Assembly: GCF_025447595.1 (NCBI RefSeq)
Contig: NZ_JAOEJU010000011.1
Location: 109,418 to 173,417, forward strand
Direction of reading: 5' to 3'
DNA length: 64,000 nt
Source of the DNA: Pseudomonas koreensis
GTDB lineage: Bacteria > Pseudomonadota > Gammaproteobacteria > Pseudomonadales > Pseudomonadaceae
The notes under the pieces were generated by a model. That model ran no database searches. It worked only from the letters and a program-made list of their open reading frames with translations, and was not told the origin of the DNA. Shown in pieces: positions 8,825-17,715 of this stretch. The stretch's first letter is position 1; each line of letters begins with the position of its first letter. Made by a program: the position numbers and the translations under genes.

Positions 8825-9742
8825 GTGGCTCAGGTCAAACGTATCCGTCGTAACGTCAGCGGCATCATTCTGCTCGACAAGCCGCTGGGGTTCACCTCCA
8901 ACGCCGCGTTGCAGAAAGTCCGCTGGCTGCTAAACGCCGAGAAGGCCGGTCACACCGGCAGCCTCGATCCCCTGGCCACCGGCGTCTTGCCGTTGTGCTT
9001 TGGCGAAGCGACCAAGTTCTCGCAGTACCTGCTCGATTCCGACAAGGGTTACGAAACCCTGGCGCAACTGGGCAAGACCACCACCACGGCAGACGCCGAA
9101 GGTGAGGTTTTGCAGGAGCGTCCGGTGACCGTTGGTCAGGCCGACATTGAAGCGGTTTTGCCGAAATTTCGTGGGCAAATCAGTCAGATACCGCCGATGT
9201 ACTCTGCTCTCAAGCGTGATGGCCAGCCGCTGTACAAGTTGGCCCGTGCAGGCGAAGTAGTGGAGCGCGAACCGCGTTCTGTTACTATTGCGCGCTTGGA
9301 ATTGCTGGCCTTCGAAGGCGATACTGCACGTCTTGCGGTGGATTGCAGCAAGGGCACCTATATTCGCACCCTCGTGGAGGATATCGGTGAGCAACTCGGT
9401 TGTGGTGCATACGTCGCTGAACTGCGTCGTACCCAGGCCGGGCCTTTCACCCTGGCGCAGACCGTGACCCTCGAAGAGCTGGAAGCGGTACATGCCGAAG
9501 GCGGCAACGAAGCGGTCGACCGCTTCCTGATGCCATCGGACAGCGGCCTGCAGGATTGGCCGTTGCTGCAGTTCTCGGAAGCGAGCGCGTTCTACTGGCT
9601 CAACGGCCAGCCGGTACGTGCCCCGGATGCTCCGAAGTTCGGCATGGTGCGGGTACAGGATCACAACGGTCGCTTCATCGGTATCGGTGAAGTGAGCGAA
9701 GACGGGCGCATCGCGCCGCGTCGACTGATTCGGTCAGAATGA
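8825..9742 (+). CDS. truB: tRNA pseudouridine(55) synthase
   Basis: Makes pseudouridine 55 in the T-loop of most tRNAs. The 305-residue protein carries the catalytic aspartate in HTGSLDPLATGVLPLC, the KPLGFTSNAALQKVRW N-terminus, QIPPMYSALKRDGQPLYKLAR and the CSKGTYIRTLVEDIG segment, with a PUA-like C-terminus. The start is GTG 8825, with AAGGAGTAACTCG just upstream overlapping the rbfA stop, which suggests translational coupling. Confidence 0.96.
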   Translation: MAQVKRIRRNVSGIILLDKPLGFTSNAALQKVRWLLNAEKAGHTGSLDPLATGVLPLCFGEATKFSQYLLDSDKGYETLAQLGKTTTTADAEGEVLQERPVTVGQADIEAVLPKFRGQISQIPPMYSALKRDGQPLYKLARAGEVVEREPRSVTIARLELLAFEGDTARLAVDCSKGTYIRTLVEDIGEQLGCGAYVAELRRTQAGPFTLAQTVTLEELEAVHAEGGNEAVDRFLMPSDSGLQDWPLLQFSEASAFYWLNGQPVRAPDAPKFGMVRVQDHNGRFIGIGEVSEDGRIAPRRLIRSE

Positions 9743-9786
9743 CCGGAAACCGGTCTGTGTAACAGCAGGCCGGCGAGTGTGGCTGT

Positions 9787-9864
9787 CAACAGGCACGGTC
9801 ACTACTCATTTATAGATACAGGGATTTGTCCCTGGCCTGTTGAAACTGTTTTTGAAACAGTTTC
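9787..9864 (+). promoter_or_regulatory. Structured rpsO leader, probable S15 autoregulation site
   Basis: The truB-rpsO gap folds into two clear hairpins. CAGGGA/TCCCTG (9819-9834) lies inside an outer CAACAGG/CCTGTTG pairing (9787-9793 with 9836-9842). The second is a 10-bp GAAACTGTTT/AAACAGTTTC hairpin (9842-9864) ending just before the rpsO ribosome binding site. The two share base 9842, so they may be alternative or pseudoknot-forming folds. In E. coli S15 represses its own mRNA through such a leader; that role is inferred here. Confidence 0.5.
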
Positions 9865-9883
9865 CTGATAAAAGGATTGCCTC

Positions 9884-10153
9884 ATGGCTCTCGACGTTCA
9901 AGAAAAAGCTCAAATCGTTGCCGACTACCAGCAAGCTGTTGGTGACACTGGTTCGCCAGAAGTGCAAGTTGCACTGCTGACCGCCAACATCAACAAACTG
10001 CAAGGTCACTTCAAGGCCAACGGTAAAGACCACCACTCCCGTCGTGGTCTGATCCGCATGGTTAACCAGCGTCGCAAGCTGCTGGACTACCTGAAAGGCA
10101 AGGACGTGAGCCGTTACAGCGCTCTGATCGCTCGCCTGGGTCTGCGTCGCTAA
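9884..10153 (+). CDS. rpsO: 30S ribosomal protein S15
   Basis: Primary 16S rRNA-binding protein of the central domain, 89 residues, the standard length. It has the family segments DTGSPEVQVALLTANINKL, HFKANGKDHHSRRGL and RRKLLDYLKGKD. The start ATG 9884 follows AAAGGATTGCCTC. The rpsO-pnp neighbour pair is conserved widely in bacteria. Confidence 0.98.
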   Translation: MALDVQEKAQIVADYQQAVGDTGSPEVQVALLTANINKLQGHFKANGKDHHSRRGLIRMVNQRRKLLDYLKGKDVSRYSALIARLGLRR

Positions 10154-10347
10154 TCAGCGATTGCGCTATGAGGTTGGTTGTCTGTCAGACGTCAGCGGGT
10201 TTCCGCCGGCGTCCGGCAGGCTCCCAGCCTCAAGTTTTATCTGGATGCACGTTTTACCCTGGACAGGCGTCGGGCCGATTCCCGGCATTGCCCAAGAATT
10301 TCGCAAGAAACCAGTTCCCCCAAGAGCCACAAAGAAGGTAGGACACC

Positions 10348-12453
10348 GTGAACCCGGTAATCAAAAAATTCCAGTTCGGTCAGTCGACCGTTACCCTCGA
10401 GACTGGCCGTATCGCCCGTCAGGCCTCCGGCGCAGTATTGGTCACCGTTGACGACGACGTCAGCGTATTGGTGACCGTAGTTGGTGCCAAGCAGGCCGAT
10501 CCGGGCAAGGGCTTCTTCCCTCTGTCCGTTCACTACCAGGAAAAGACTTACGCTGCCGGCAAGATTCCTGGCGGTTTCTTCAAGCGTGAAGGCCGTCCTT
10601 CCGAGAAAGAAACCCTGACTTCCCGACTGATCGACCGTCCGATCCGTCCGCTGTTCCCGGAAGGTTTCATGAACGAAGTGCAGGTTGTCTGCACCGTCGT
10701 GTCCACCAGCAAGAAGACCGATCCGGACATCGCTGCGATGATCGGTACCTCGGCAGCCCTGGCGATCTCCGGCATTCCGTTCGACGGCCCGATCGGCGCC
10801 GCTCGCGTTGCTTTCCACGAAAGCACCGGCTACCTGCTGAACCCGACCTACGAGCAGCAAGCTGCCTCGAGCCTGGACATGGTCGTTGCCGGTACTTCGG
10901 ACGCCGTACTGATGGTTGAATCGGAAGCCAAAGAGCTGACCGAAGACCAGATGCTGGGCGCAGTACTGTTTGCACACGACGAGTTCCAGGTCGTGATCAA
11001 CGCCGTTAAAGAACTGGCTGCCGAAGCCGCCAAGCCAACCTGGACCTGGGCACCAGCTCCAGAAGCCACCGAGCTGCTGGGCGCTATCCGTTCCGAGTTC
11101 GGCGAAGCGATCTCCCAGGCTTACACCATCACCATCAAGGCCGACCGTTATGCGCGTCTGGGCGAGCTGCGTGACCAGGTGGTTGCCAAGCTGTCCGGTG
11201 AAGAAGGCCAGCCTTCGGCTTCCGACGTCAAAGCTGCTTTCGGCGAAATCGAATACCGCACCGTTCGCGAAAACATCGTTAACGGCAAGCCACGTATCGA
11301 CGGTCGCGACACTCGCACCGTACGTCCGCTGAACATCGAAGTCGGCGTTCTGCCGAAGACTCACGGTTCGGCACTGTTCACCCGTGGTGAAACCCAGGCT
11401 CTGGTCGTTGCAACTCTGGGCACTGCCCGTGACGCACAACTGCTGGATACTCTGGAAGGCGAGAAAAAAGACCCGTTCATGCTGCACTACAACTTCCCTC
11501 CGTTCTCGGTGGGCGAGTGTGGTCGCATGGGTGGCGCCGGTCGTCGCGAAATCGGTCACGGCCGTCTGGCTCGTCGCTCGGTTTCGGCCATGCTGCCAGC
11601 CGCTGACGTGTTCCCGTACACCATCCGTGTGGTATCGGAAATCACCGAATCCAACGGTTCGAGCTCGATGGCTTCCGTTTGCGGCGCTTCCCTGGCCCTG
11701 ATGGACGCTGGTGTTCCGATGAAGGCACCGGTTGCCGGTATCGCCATGGGTCTGGTTAAAGAAGGCGAGAAGTTCGCTGTCCTGACCGACATCCTGGGTG
11801 ACGAAGACCACCTGGGCGACATGGACTTCAAAGTAGCCGGTACCGCCAAAGGTGTGACCGCGCTGCAGATGGACATCAAGATCAAGGGCATCACCGAAGA
11901 GATCATGGAAATCGCTCTGGGCCAGGCCCTGGAAGCGCGCCTGAACATCCTCGGTCAGATGAACCAGATCATCGGCCAGTCGCGTACCGAACTGTCGGCC
12001 AACGCACCGACCATGATCGCGATGAAGATCGACACCGACAAGATCCGTGATGTTATCGGTAAAGGCGGCGCGACCATCCGTGCAATCTGCGAAGAAACCA
12101 AGGCTTCGATCGACATCGAAGACGACGGTTCGATCAAGATCTTCGGTGAAACCAAGGAAGCTGCAGAAGCTGCGCGTCAGCGCGTTCTGGGTATCACCGC
12201 AGAGGCCGAGATCGGCAAGATCTACGTCGGCAAGGTTGAGCGCATCGTCGACTTCGGCGCATTCGTCAACATCCTGCCGGGCAAGGACGGTCTGGTTCAC
12301 ATCTCGATGCTGAGCGACGCTCGCGTAGAGAAAGTGACCGACATTCTGAAAGAAGGCCAGGAAGTGGAAGTGCTGGTACTGGACGTGGACAACCGCGGCC
12401 GTATCAAGCTGTCCATCAAAGACGTGGCAGCGGCCAAGGCTTCGGGCGTTTAA
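10348..12453 (+). CDS. pnp: Polyribonucleotide nucleotidyltransferase (PNPase)
   Basis: 3'-5' phosphorolytic exoribonuclease and core of the RNA degradosome. The 701 residues contain the first RNase PH domain, an all-helical linker, the second catalytic RNase PH domain (GGRREIGHGRLARRS and SNGSSSMASVCGASLALMDAG), a KH domain (RDVIGKGGATIRAI) and a C-terminal S1 domain (KIYVGKVERIVDFGAFVNILPGKDG without a gap). The start is GTG 10348 with AAGGTAGGACACC upstream. The 194-base leader after rpsO may carry the usual PNPase autoregulatory stem, but no long hairpin is obvious. Confidence 0.98.
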   Translation: MNPVIKKFQFGQSTVTLETGRIARQASGAVLVTVDDDVSVLVTVVGAKQADPGKGFFPLSVHYQEKTYAAGKIPGGFFKREGRPSEKETLTSRLIDRPIRPLFPEGFMNEVQVVCTVVSTSKKTDPDIAAMIGTSAALAISGIPFDGPIGAARVAFHESTGYLLNPTYEQQAASSLDMVVAGTSDAVLMVESEAKELTEDQMLGAVLFAHDEFQVVINAVKELAAEAAKPTWTWAPAPEATELLGAIRSEFGEAISQAYTITIKADRYARLGELRDQVVAKLSGEEGQPSASDVKAAFGEIEYRTVRENIVNGKPRIDGRDTRTVRPLNIEVGVLPKTHGSALFTRGETQALVVATLGTARDAQLLDTLEGEKKDPFMLHYNFPPFSVGECGRMGGAGRREIGHGRLARRSVSAMLPAADVFPYTIRVVSEITESNGSSSMASVCGASLALMDAGVPMKAPVAGIAMGLVKEGEKFAVLTDILGDEDHLGDMDFKVAGTAKGVTALQMDIKIKGITEEIMEIALGQALEARLNILGQMNQIIGQSRTELSANAPTMIAMKIDTDKIRDVIGKGGATIRAICEETKASIDIEDDGSIKIFGETKEAAEAARQRVLGITAEAEIGKIYVGKVERIVDFGAFVNILPGKDGLVHISMLSDARVEKVTDILKEGQEVEVLVLDVDNRGRIKLSIKDVAAAKASGV

Positions 12454-12479
12454 TCACCCCGTCGCTTTAGCGCAATGAA

Positions 12480-12514
12480 AATGCCCCGCCGTGAAAACGG
12501 CGGGGCATTTTTTT
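12480..12514 (+). terminator. Intrinsic terminator after pnp
   Basis: AATGCCCCGCCG/CGGCGGGGCATT stem with loop TGAAAA and a run of Ts. It closes the long plus-strand information-processing block. Confidence 0.9.
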
Positions 12515-12544
12515 GTCCGTGAAATATCGAGTCATTCGGCGAAG

Positions 12545-12573
12545 TTGCCGACCTGCAAGACCAGTGCTAGGTT
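12545..12573 (+). promoter_or_regulatory. Promoter of tRNA-Thr
   Basis: TTGCCG (12545-12550), a 17-base spacer and TAGGTT (12568-12573), then a GC-rich discriminator before the tRNA at 12583. Confidence 0.5.
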
Positions 12574-12582
12574 TAGCCCACC

Positions 12583-12658
12583 GCCCGTGTAGCTCAGTCG
12601 GTAGAGCAGCGCACTCGTAACGCGAAGGTCGCAGGTTCGATTCCTGTCTCGGGCACCA
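12583..12658 (+). tRNA. tRNA-Thr (anticodon CGT)
   Basis: 76 nt with encoded CCA. The D-arm is GCTC/GAGC, the anticodon loop is CTCGTAA and the T-arm is GCAGG-TTCGATT-CCTGT. Read directly, the molecule has several non-canonical pairs: T6 opposite T67 in the acceptor stem, G27 opposite A43, and A31 opposite C39 next to the anticodon loop. G27-A43 also occurs in E. coli tRNA-Thr(CGT). It still looks functional, as all conserved loop bases are kept. Confidence 0.88.
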
Positions 12659-12665
12659 CTTCCCC

Positions 12666-13169
12666 TTATTTGACCTTGCGGCTCAACTCCTCGACGGTGC
12701 GCTTGAGCTGATCCATCGCGCGATCCTGATCGTTGAGCTTCTGCTTCAGGCTGGAGATTTCGCTGTTGTTCGAACTGGAGCTGGAGCCGCTGTTGCGCTT
12801 GAGGTCTTCGACCTGCCGCCCGAGCGTATCGAGTTGGCGATCCTGTTCCTTGACCTTGTTCTTCAGATCTTCAATTTCCCTGCCGCTGGAACTCGAGCTG
12901 GAACCGCTGCTGCGCTTGAACTCTTCGATCTGACGCGACTGCTCGTTGATGGTGTCGCGCATCTTTTTCAGTTCCTCGACACCGACGCCGCTCTTGATGA
13001 CTACGTCTTTGCCGAAATCGTTGTGAATGGCGGAGATCTGGTCGCCATAGGAAGGGCTGCTGCTACTCAGTTCAACTGCCATTGCGCTGGCTGGCAGGGC
13101 CAGGGTGCCCAGCAGGGCGGTCAAAGCGGTGGCGGACACAACAGAAGAAATCTTCGAAATGCTGCGCAT
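12666..13169 (-). CDS. Exported coiled-coil protein with serine-rich linkers, unknown function
   Basis: 167 residues from ATG 13169, which follows AAGGAAACCCAG; the frame is open further upstream but lacks a signal there. Residues 1-33 form a Sec signal peptide ending ALPASAMA, with no lipobox cysteine. Three related coiled-coil blocks of about 25 residues follow (pattern LK.K..EQDRQLD.L.R.VEDLKR), separated by two SGSSSSS linkers. The linkers and blocks are also similar at DNA level, suggesting internal duplication. No enzyme motif is seen. It is likely periplasmic and oligomeric, and could act as a spacer or scaffold. It ends 7 bases from the convergent tRNA-Thr. Confidence 0.8.
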   Translation of the reverse strand: MRSISKISSVVSATALTALLGTLALPASAMAVELSSSSPSYGDQISAIHNDFGKDVVIKSGVGVEELKKMRDTINEQSRQIEEFKRSSGSSSSSSGREIEDLKNKVKEQDRQLDTLGRQVEDLKRNSGSSSSSNNSEISSLKQKLNDQDRAMDQLKRTVEELSRKVK

Positions 13170-13445
13170 CACTGGGTTTCCTTGTGAACAGCGAAGGTGA
13201 GTGCCGATATGGCACATCGCTATGACTTGGAAATCCGGATTATGTTCCGCAGGTCAACTTTTTGTGGGAGAGATGTAAAGTCCCGTGTTATTCGCTCGCC
13301 AAACGTCCTATATTCGTTGTCTGCATGAGCATCGCCCAGCAGTTTTCAGATGATCCCGAATGGTTCCGAAGGCCGGACAGTCCGCGTCAGAGAGATCCTT
13401 GATGATCCACATCCATCTTCCATTCTTATGATCAGCGAGAACGCC

Positions 13446-13745
13446 ATGACCGAGTTAACTCAAGAACAACGCCACGAACAAGCGCTGGAAAAGTACAAGC
13501 TTGATGCGCCTGAGCTAATGGACGAGATCAAGGATCTCAGTCCCGATGATCAGAAGGATCAGATCCAGTGGGCGTTCGAAGACGAAGCGGAAGCTCAGGG
13601 CCTGCAACCTTGGGAATTGACCCTCAAGTACACCAGCACGCCTGAGGAGTTCGAAGCCAAGCGTCTGGAACTGCACAAGGAAGCGGCTGAAGTGTTGGGT
13701 GTCGAGTGGGATGAATACTGCGAGATGAACAATCTGGTGGTCTGA
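13446..13745 (+). CDS. Small acidic DUF6388-like protein
   Basis: 99-residue soluble, strongly acidic protein starting MTELTQEQRHEQ. It has no signal peptide or membrane segment. The segments LSPDDQKDQIQWAFEDEAEAQGL and EVLGVEWDEYCEMNN resemble a small family found in Pseudomonas and recalled as DUF6388, whose function is unknown. The frame extends upstream to 13350, but ATG 13446 starts the conserved-looking region. It is flanked by a divergent exported coiled-coil gene and a shared terminator with nadC, so it is probably a single-gene transcript. Confidence 0.7.
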   Translation: MTELTQEQRHEQALEKYKLDAPELMDEIKDLSPDDQKDQIQWAFEDEAEAQGLQPWELTLKYTSTPEEFEAKRLELHKEAAEVLGVEWDEYCEMNNLVV

Positions 13746-13748
13746 AAC

Positions 13749-13783
13749 AAAAACGCCAGCCTCGAAAGGGCTGGCGTTTTTTA
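13749..13783. terminator. Bidirectional terminator between the DUF6388-like gene and nadC
   Basis: AAAACGCCAGCC/GGCTGGCGTTTT stem with A-tract and T-tract on opposite sides, placed between two converging genes. Confidence 0.85.
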
Positions 13784-13796
13784 TTGCGTGATCGAC

Positions 13797-14645
13797 TCAG
13801 ATGCTCAGGCGCATCGACAAGTCCACGGCCTTCACATCTTTGGTCATGGCGCCGATCGAGATGTAGTCCACCCCGGTCTGTGCGATCGGCAGCAACGTGC
13901 TTTCGTTGATGCCGCCACTGGCTTCCAGTTTTGCCTTGCCGCCGTTCAGGCGCACGGCTTCGCGCATGTCATCGAGGCTCAGTTCGTCGAGCATGATGAT
14001 GTCGGCACCGGCGGCCAGCGCCTCCTTCAGCTCTTCCAGACTTTCCACTTCGATTTCCACCGGTTTGCCCGGGGCAATCTTGTGCGCGGCGGCAATCGCC
14101 TGCGGGATGCCACCGCTGGCGGCGATGTGGTTTTCCTTGATCAGGAACGCGTCGTACAGACCGATGCGATGGTTATGGCAACCGCCGCAGGTGACCGCGT
14201 ATTTCTGCGCCAGACGCAGGCCCGGCAGGGTCTTGCGGGTGTCGAGCAGTTTCACCGAGGTCTCGGCAACGAAGTCCGCCAGGTACTGTGAGCGAGTCGC
14301 CACGCCCGACAGCAATTGCAGGAAGTTCAGCGCGCTACGTTCACCGGTCAGCAGCGAGCGGGCAGGGCCTTCCAGATGAAACAGCGGCTGATTGGGCGAA
14401 ACCCGCTCTCCATCGCGCACCTGCCAGTGGACCGCCACCCGTGGGTCGAGCTGGCGGAACACCGCATCGACCCAGGCCGTGCCACTGATGACGGCGGCGT
14501 CGCGGGTGATGATGGTGGCTTTGGCCAGGCGTTCGGCCGGGATCAGTTGCGCGGTGATGTCGCCGCTGCCGATGTCTTCGAGCAACGCACGGCGCACGTT
14601 GGCTTCGATTTCGGCGGTCAAATCGGCGAGACGTAGATTCGGCAT
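13797..14645 (-). CDS. nadC: Nicotinate-nucleotide diphosphorylase (carboxylating)
   Basis: De novo NAD synthesis: converts quinolinate and PRPP to nicotinate mononucleotide and CO2. 282 residues from ATG 14645. Family segments include ALLEDIGSGDITAQLI, LNFLQLLSGVATRS, LDTRKTLPGLRLAQKYAV, GGCHNHRIGLYDAFLIKENH and VEVE-like metal/phosphate-binding strands near KPVEIEVESLEE. It neighbours ampD-ampE, as in P. aeruginosa. Confidence 0.96.
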   Translation of the reverse strand: MPNLRLADLTAEIEANVRRALLEDIGSGDITAQLIPAERLAKATIITRDAAVISGTAWVDAVFRQLDPRVAVHWQVRDGERVSPNQPLFHLEGPARSLLTGERSALNFLQLLSGVATRSQYLADFVAETSVKLLDTRKTLPGLRLAQKYAVTCGGCHNHRIGLYDAFLIKENHIAASGGIPQAIAAAHKIAPGKPVEIEVESLEELKEALAAGADIIMLDELSLDDMREAVRLNGGKAKLEASGGINESTLLPIAQTGVDYISIGAMTKDVKAVDLSMRLSI

Positions 14646-14900
14646 AACGGGCTCCACAAACTAAGTGGCCCGATTATAGGGGCATGGCGTCGGCCAACCC
14701 AAGGCGAGAACGGCCACGCAGCGCTGCATCCGGTCGATTTTCTTTGAGCAAACCCGATTCTGTCGTGGTCACTGCAAGGTGTCGGCGCATAGGGGAAACC
14801 CTGACAGCTCTGGCGCCGGGGACATCTTTTGCAAGATAATCCGCCTTGCATTTGACGCCATGACTTTGACGTCGGCAAATCACCGTTTCAGGAGGCTTGG

Positions 14901-17090
14901 ATGCACAACGACGGGAATGTAGTGCCTCTGCACAAGGCCACTACCGATCAGGCGACTCACTCGCCGCTCGCCCGCCTGCCTGTGATTCTGCTTCAGGTTC
15001 GCGACAAGGCTGCACAGCGCCTGCGCAACGGTCTGCAGGAACTGTTCGATAACGCCGACGACACCCTGTTCGAAATGGCCGATCGGGCACGCAACGACGT
15101 CGAACAGAACATCTTTTTCGAAGCCATGCGCGACCTGCGCCTCAAGCGCAAGAACATCGAGCGCGGTTTTCTCGAGCAGTTCTTCGAGGCCTTTGTCGGC
15201 CTGACTCAATTCGATCCCGTCCCCACCGTCCTTTCTCATGCTCTGCAGTATGAGGACACCACCGCGCGCACCGATGACATGGAGCGCAGCGTCGCGATCG
15301 AGACCATGGTCGGCCGCGTACTGAATCGCGACGGGTTCGCCCTGGATCAACTGACCGCGCGATTCAATGCGCTGTTGGGCAAGACCCTGGACGATCAATA
15401 CAACCCGCTGGGCCCGGCGATGCTCTGCGAGTACTTCCTGCAGGCCGGGCGCAATCTGGGGGTGGAGATCAAGGTCAAACTGATCCTGCTCAAACTGTTC
15501 GAGCGGTATGTGCTGGCCGATACCGATCAACTCTACGCCGAAGCCAATCAACTGCTGATCGCCACGGGCGTGTTGCCCGAGCTCAAGCCGGCACCGGCCC
15601 GTCGCGCCATCGATCAAGCCGTGGCCAGCGTGCAGAGCGAATTCGAGGGCGTCGACAAAACCCAGACGGATGCGGGCGTGCAGGAGGTCTTCGCCGCGTT
15701 GCAGGAGTTGCTGCTGAACGTGCGCGGCACGGTCGCGCCGACCCTTGAACCCAGCGCCCCGGCCCAGCCGATTTCCACCCGCGACCTGTTGCGCCTGCTC
15801 TCGCACCTGCAGCAATACGTGCCGGCGCTGGCGGTGCAGGACGACTTCGACCTGCGCCATCAGCTTGAACAGTTGCTGACCCGGGTCAGCGTGCGCAGCG
15901 GCAAATCACGAATCGTCGGCGAGGCTGACGAGGACGTGATCAATCTGGTGGCCATGGTTTTCGACTGCATTCTCGACGACCACAATCTGCCGGATTCGCT
16001 CAAGGCGTTGATCGCCCGGTTGCAGATCCCGATGTTGAAAGTCGCGGTGATCGACAAAAGCTTCTTCAGCCGCAGCAGCCACCCGGCGCGTCGCCTGCTC
16101 AATGAAATCGCCGAAGCGGCGATGGGCTGGGGCGAGTGCGACGGCAATGCGCGCGACAGCCTGTACCTGCGCATCGAGCAAGTGGTGCAGCGCCTGCTGA
16201 CGGATTTCGTCGATGACCCGGCCATTTTTTCCGAGTTGCTGGCGGACTTCCTCGCGTTCACCAGTGACGAGCGCCGTCGCAGCGAATTGCTTGAACAGCG
16301 TTTGCGCGATGCCGAAGAGGGGCGTGCGAAAACCGAACTGGCCCGCCAGCGGGTCGAGCAGGCGTTGAATCAGGCGTTGCTGGGCAAAGTCCTGCCGCCG
16401 GCGGTGGTGACGTTCGTGCAGGAGGCCTGGAGCAAGGTGTTGCTGCTGACCTGCCTCAAACACGGCGATCAGTCTGCCGAATGGCAGGCCGACGTGCAGA
16501 CCATGGAGCAATTGATCTGGAGCGTGCAGCGCCACCACGACGCCGAGGCCGGTCTGCGTCTGCTGGCGCTGGTGCCGGGGTTGCTCAAGTCATTGCGCGA
16601 TGGCCTGAGCAGTTCGGCCTTCGATCCGTTTGCCACCAGCGGCTTTTTCAGTGAGCTGGAAGCGCTGCATGTACGCCTGCTCGAACCGTCCAGCGAGCCG
16701 GATCAGACCGCGTTGCCGGAAATGATCGAGGTGTCGCAGGCGATTGTCTTGCAGATGGCCGACGACGGTCTCCAGCCTCGCACGCCGGCGCGTTTGCCGG
16801 CCGACGACGCAGGTTTGCGTCAGGTCGATCAGTTGCGCCTGGGCAGTTGGGTGGCGTTCGAAGAAGACGAAGAACACACCCTGCGCTGCAAGCTGGCGGC
16901 GATCATCGAGGCCACCAACAAGTACGTGTTCGTCGACCGCACCGGGATGAAGGTGCTGGAGCGCGACCGCACGGAACTGGCCCTGGCGTTTCGTCGCGGT
17001 GCGGTGCGGGCGTTGGACGACACCTTGCTGTTCGACCGGGCGCTGGAGTCGGTGCTCGGCAATCTGCGGCGGCTCAATCGCGGCAAGTGA
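14901..17090 (+). CDS. DUF1631 family protein
   Basis: 729-residue soluble protein starting at an ATG with an ideal AGGAGG 5 bases upstream. No signal peptide or membrane segments are visible; it is mostly helical, with an early charged segment FFEAMRDLRLKRKNIERGFLEQFFEAF typical of the DUF1631 family. The last ~110 residues (LRLGSWVAFEEDEEHTLRCK, YVFVDRTGMKVLERDR) look like a small beta-rich module resembling PilZ-type domains, though the canonical RxxxR c-di-GMP motif is not evident. In P. aeruginosa the homologue also sits between nadC and ampD. Function unknown. Confidence 0.8.
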   Translation: MHNDGNVVPLHKATTDQATHSPLARLPVILLQVRDKAAQRLRNGLQELFDNADDTLFEMADRARNDVEQNIFFEAMRDLRLKRKNIERGFLEQFFEAFVGLTQFDPVPTVLSHALQYEDTTARTDDMERSVAIETMVGRVLNRDGFALDQLTARFNALLGKTLDDQYNPLGPAMLCEYFLQAGRNLGVEIKVKLILLKLFERYVLADTDQLYAEANQLLIATGVLPELKPAPARRAIDQAVASVQSEFEGVDKTQTDAGVQEVFAALQELLLNVRGTVAPTLEPSAPAQPISTRDLLRLLSHLQQYVPALAVQDDFDLRHQLEQLLTRVSVRSGKSRIVGEADEDVINLVAMVFDCILDDHNLPDSLKALIARLQIPMLKVAVIDKSFFSRSSHPARRLLNEIAEAAMGWGECDGNARDSLYLRIEQVVQRLLTDFVDDPAIFSELLADFLAFTSDERRRSELLEQRLRDAEEGRAKTELARQRVEQALNQALLGKVLPPAVVTFVQEAWSKVLLLTCLKHGDQSAEWQADVQTMEQLIWSVQRHHDAEAGLRLLALVPGLLKSLRDGLSSSAFDPFATSGFFSELEALHVRLLEPSSEPDQTALPEMIEVSQAIVLQMADDGLQPRTPARLPADDAGLRQVDQLRLGSWVAFEEDEEHTLRCKLAAIIEATNKYVFVDRTGMKVLERDRTELALAFRRGAVRALDDTLLFDRALESVLGNLRRLNRGK

Positions 17091-17154
17091 TCGCGCGCCG
17101 GGGGCCGATCACGGCATACTGGTCGCCAACACAGTCGGCGTTGAAGGAATCGGT

Positions 17155-17715
17155 ATGCAGTTGGATCCCGCAAGCGGGTGGTGTCACGGGGTGCAGGTCT
17201 GCCCTTCGCCCAACTTCAATGAACGCCCGGCGGGCGAAGTTTCCCTGTTGGTCATCCACAACATCAGCCTGCCACCGGCGCAGTTCGCCACGGGAAAGGT
17301 GCAGGAATTTTTCCAGAATCGTCTGGATGTCACGGAACATCCCTATTTTGCAGGGATCGCCGACCTGCGCGTGTCTGCGCATTTTCTGATCGAACGTGAC
17401 GGCAAGGTCACCCAGTTTGTCTCCTGTCTTGAGCGTGCCTGGCATGCCGGTGTTTCGGTGTTCGAGGGACGGGAAACCTGTAACGATTTTTCGCTGGGCA
17501 TCGAGCTGGAAGGCACTGATGATCTGCCGTTCACCGATGCGCAGTATCACGCATTGATTGTGCTGACCCGCCATTTGCAAAAAGCGTTTCCAGCGATCAC
17601 TGTCGAACGCATTTGCGGACACAGCGACATCGCCCCCGGGCGCAAGACCGACCCCGGACCCGCATTCGACTGGGCACGCTACCGCGCCGCCCTGGCACAA
17701 GAGGAAGGACAATGA
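17155..17715 (+). CDS. ampD: 1,6-anhydro-N-acetylmuramyl-L-alanine amidase AmpD
   Basis: Cytosolic zinc amidase that cleaves anhydro-muropeptides during cell-wall recycling and so limits AmpR-dependent beta-lactamase induction. 186 residues from ATG 17155; the frame is open much further upstream but overlaps the preceding gene. Zinc ligands are visible as the histidine in LLVIHNISLPP and the histidine and aspartate in CGHSDIAPGRKTDPGPAFDW. Stop and ampE start overlap as ATGA. Confidence 0.95.
   Translation: MQLDPASGWCHGVQVCPSPNFNERPAGEVSLLVIHNISLPPAQFATGKVQEFFQNRLDVTEHPYFAGIADLRVSAHFLIERDGKVTQFVSCLERAWHAGVSVFEGRETCNDFSLGIELEGTDDLPFTDAQYHALIVLTRHLQKAFPAITVERICGHSDIAPGRKTDPGPAFDWARYRAALAQEEGQ

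Noticed and set aside
10237..12300. A 687-codon minus-strand frame opposite pnp
   Set aside because: Same shadow effect; low-complexity His/Gln/Val-rich translation and no ribosome site.
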